Below, piece after piece: positions 8,054 through 9,146 of a stretch of DNA of 9,146 nt; position 1 is the stretch's first letter, and every line of letters starts with the position of its first letter. The DNA is from Cytophagaceae bacterium (lineage in GTDB: Bacteria > Bacteroidota > Bacteroidia > Cytophagales > Spirosomataceae). The notes under the pieces were generated by a model. The model had not been told where the DNA came from and made no database searches. It saw only the letters and a program-made list of their open reading frames with translations. The translations under genes were made by a program, and so were the position numbers. The DNA lies in assembly GCA_947471105.1 (NCBI GenBank), contig CANIYB010000079.1, positions 1 to 9,146 on the forward strand. Reading direction: 5' to 3'.

Positions 8054-8090
8054 AATAGCCCTAAATCGGGTAAGAAATTTAAAATTAGGA

Positions 8091-8119
8091 TTGCAAAGGT
8101 AGAAAAATTTATATCTTTG
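8091..8119 (+). promoter_or_regulatory. Promoter of the TPP riboswitch / TonB receptor transcript
   Basis: TTG (8091-8093), an 18-bp spacer and TATCTTTG (8112-8119) match the Bacteroidota consensus. The predicted start near 8124-8126 falls directly at the 5' side of riboswitch helix P1, so the aptamer would sit at the very 5' end of the mRNA. Confidence 0.75.
8094..8101 (-). promoter_or_regulatory. Probable -7 element of the mfd promoter
   Basis: On the - strand TACCTTTG (8101-8094) matches TAnnTTTG exactly and would start transcription about 35 nt before the ATG at 8053. No TTG lies at the usual 17-23 bp upstream; the nearest (8130-8128) is 26 bp away, so the promoter is either weak or helped by another factor. 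The element abuts the -33 element of the divergent riboswitch promoter. Confidence 0.45.
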
Positions 8120-8126
8120 TGCATCC

Positions 8127-8206
8127 ACAAAAAGGGGTGCCTTGAAAAAAGGCTGAGATTATACCCATTGAACCTGATACGGATAATGCCGTCGAAGGGA
8201 TTTTGT
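8127..8206 (+). ncRNA. TPP riboswitch (THI element) aptamer
   Basis: All conserved THI-box blocks are present in order. P1 is ACAAAA (8127-8132) with TTTTGT (8201-8206), followed by GGGGTGCC at 8134-8141. P3 is formed by GCCTT (8139-8143) with AAGGC (8149-8153). The CTGAGA motif that contacts the pyrimidine ring of TPP is at 8153-8158, then TACCC (8161-8165 region), GAACCTGAT (8170-8178), GGATAATGCCG (8181-8191) and the closing AAGGGA (8195-8200). In bacteria this aptamer binds thiamine pyrophosphate and normally lowers expression of thiamine synthesis or transport genes when TPP is plentiful. It lies 100 bp upstream of the TonB-dependent receptor on the same strand. Confidence 0.95.
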
Positions 8207-8238
8207 AGAGTTTTTAGCGCTGAAAACTCAAAAAAATC
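8199..8238 (+). promoter_or_regulatory. Candidate expression platform of the riboswitch (anti-P1 hairpin)
   Basis: GAGTTTTTA (8208-8216) pairs with TGAAAACTC (8221-8229, one G-T pair) around a 4-nt GCGC loop. The stem can be extended, after a 3-base internal loop, by GATTTT (8199-8204) with AAAATC (8233-8238). This extension uses the 3' strand of aptamer helix P1, so the long hairpin and the ligand-bound aptamer exclude each other. An A tract, not a T tract, follows, so it is not a standard intrinsic terminator. The control mode is unresolved. Confidence 0.4.
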
Positions 8239-8305
8239 AAAAAAGTAGGGTTATTGTTAAATCATACGGGATTTGACTCCTTTGCCTGTTAATAAACTTT
8301 TCAAA

Positions 8306-9146
8306 ATGAAAAAGTTATTGACATTGTTAGTTTTATTAGTTTCGGTACAGCAGATTTATGCGCAAAAAATACGAGGCCAAGTCGTAGACTTGGAATCCAA
8401 AACTCCCTTATGGGGTGCTTCAGTTTCAGTTATAGGGAGTCCCAATGGAACTATTTCGGATGCTAATGGGTATTTTTCCATTAGTTCATCATCTCAAAAA
8501 AACATGCTGAAAATTAGTTTTGTTGGCTATGAACCGGTTGAAGTTTTAGCCGAAAAAGCATCTCGCGTCGAATTAAAACGCTCAAGTTTTTTACAGGATG
8601 AGGTGATGGTCAAGTCGCTACGGGCGGATGAAAATTCGGCGATGGCCTTTTCAAATGTTTCTGCAGCGGAATTGGGTAAAAATAACCTGGGTCAAGATAT
8701 GCCCAATTTGCTAAATTTTACGCCATCTGTGGTGACTACTTCTGATGCGGGTGCGGGAGTCGGGTATACAGGAATTAGAATTCGGGGCTCAGACGCGACA
8801 CGGGTTAATGTGACGATCAATGGGATTCCGGTGAATGATTCGGAATCTCAAGGAACCTATTGGGTCAATATGCCCGATTTTGCGAGCTCGGTCAATTCCG
8901 TGCAAATACAGCGGGGGGTGGGAACTTCTACGAACGGTGCCGGGGCTTTTGGTGGATCGGTTAATATGCAAACGAATCATTTTGAAGCGAAGCCTTATGC
9001 GGAAATAAATGCTTCAGGTGGATCTTTCGGAACCCTGAAGACAACGCTGAAAGTAGGTTCAGGGTTGTTGAGTGGTAAATTTACCGTGGATGGGCGTTTG
9101 TCTAAAATCGTTTCGGATGGCTACATTGATCGTGCCTCTTCTAATC
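8306..9146 (+). CDS. TonB-dependent outer-membrane receptor, probable thiamine uptake (3' end outside window)
   Basis: The first 280 codons are present and the frame is open at the right edge. The protein begins with a signal peptide (KKLLTLLVLLVSV, cleavage likely after YA at 18-19). A carboxypeptidase-regulatory-like domain follows (about 21-92: IRGQVVD, NGTISDANGYFSI, ISFVGYE), then a TonB-box-like DEVMV at 98-102 and a plug domain (about 115-225) with IRIRGSD (157-163), NGIPVND (172-178), QRGVGTSTNGAGAFGGSVNM. The beta-barrel starts near 230 and is mostly outside the window. Such receptors import scarce ligands across the outer membrane using TonB-ExbBD energy. The plug does not reveal the ligand; the upstream TPP riboswitch is the reason to propose thiamine or a related compound. 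The ATG at 8306 gives the expected signal peptide and has an A-rich upstream region without a Shine-Dalgarno motif. Confidence 0.93.
   Translation, partial: MKKLLTLLVLLVSVQQIYAQKIRGQVVDLESKTPLWGASVSVIGSPNGTISDANGYFSISSSSQKNMLKISFVGYEPVEVLAEKASRVELKRSSFLQDEVMVKSLRADENSAMAFSNVSAAELGKNNLGQDMPNLLNFTPSVVTTSDAGAGVGYTGIRIRGSDATRVNVTINGIPVNDSESQGTYWVNMPDFASSVNSVQIQRGVGTSTNGAGAFGGSVNMQTNHFEAKPYAEINASGGSFGTLKTTLKVGSGLLSGKFTVDGRLSKIVSDGYIDRASSN

Noticed and set aside
8208..8229. Intrinsic terminator directly after the riboswitch
   Set aside because: The hairpin is real, but it is followed by an A-rich tract and has no T run on the + strand; on the - strand no T tract follows it either. It is kept only as a candidate expression platform.
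8789..8980. Minus-strand open frame within the TonB receptor gene
   Set aside because: It is antisense to the conserved plug domain, and the Arg/His/Pro-rich product has no recognisable features.
1..9146. Mobile element, defence system, CRISPR array or other novel cluster
   Set aside because: Every gene belongs to a recognisable housekeeping, motility or transport family; I saw no transposase, direct repeat array, attachment-site pair or compositional break.

Overview
The window looks like an ordinary housekeeping stretch of a Bacteroidota chromosome, most likely from a gliding, aquatic-type member such as Cytophagales; the order is inferred, not proven. The evidence is a GldJ-type gliding/type IX secretion lipoprotein, a TonB-dependent receptor with the N-terminal carboxypeptidase-regulatory-like domain typical of the phylum, start codons preceded by A/T-rich sequence instead of Shine-Dalgarno motifs, and several matches to the Bacteroidota promoter pattern TTG-N18-20-TAnnTTTG.

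Layout from left to right. The 3' end of a membrane acyltransferase gene (+) converges on fusA (-, elongation factor G), and the two share a bidirectional terminator. fusA stands alone, outside any ribosomal-protein operon visible here, and is read from a well-formed promoter beside the start of the divergent gene comF (+, phosphoribosyltransferase-like DNA-uptake protein). comF converges on gldJ (-) with only 6 bp between the stop codons, and the hairpin that could end gldJ transcription lies inside the last codons of comF. Upstream of gldJ on the same strand is mfd (-, transcription-repair coupling factor). gldJ has its own promoter overlapping the mfd stop codon, so it need not depend on mfd transcription. 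Divergent from mfd is a TPP (thiamine pyrophosphate) riboswitch followed by the first 280 codons of a TonB-dependent receptor, which runs off the right edge.

Functionally the window mixes translation (EF-G), DNA repair (Mfd), probable DNA uptake or competence (ComF), gliding/secretion (GldJ) and a riboswitch-controlled outer-membrane receptor that is probably a thiamine importer. I see no mobile element, CRISPR array, tRNA or rRNA. I found no undescribed system. The points most worth a second look are regulatory: the TPP-controlled receptor and its possible expression platform, interlocked divergent promoters at mfd/riboswitch, a terminator embedded in comF, a possible 5'-terminal stem-loop on fusA mRNA, and the non-enzymatic SUMF1 fold of GldJ. 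There is no gene-free stretch longer than 300 bases; the longest, 8054-8305, holds the mfd promoter, the riboswitch and the receptor leader.
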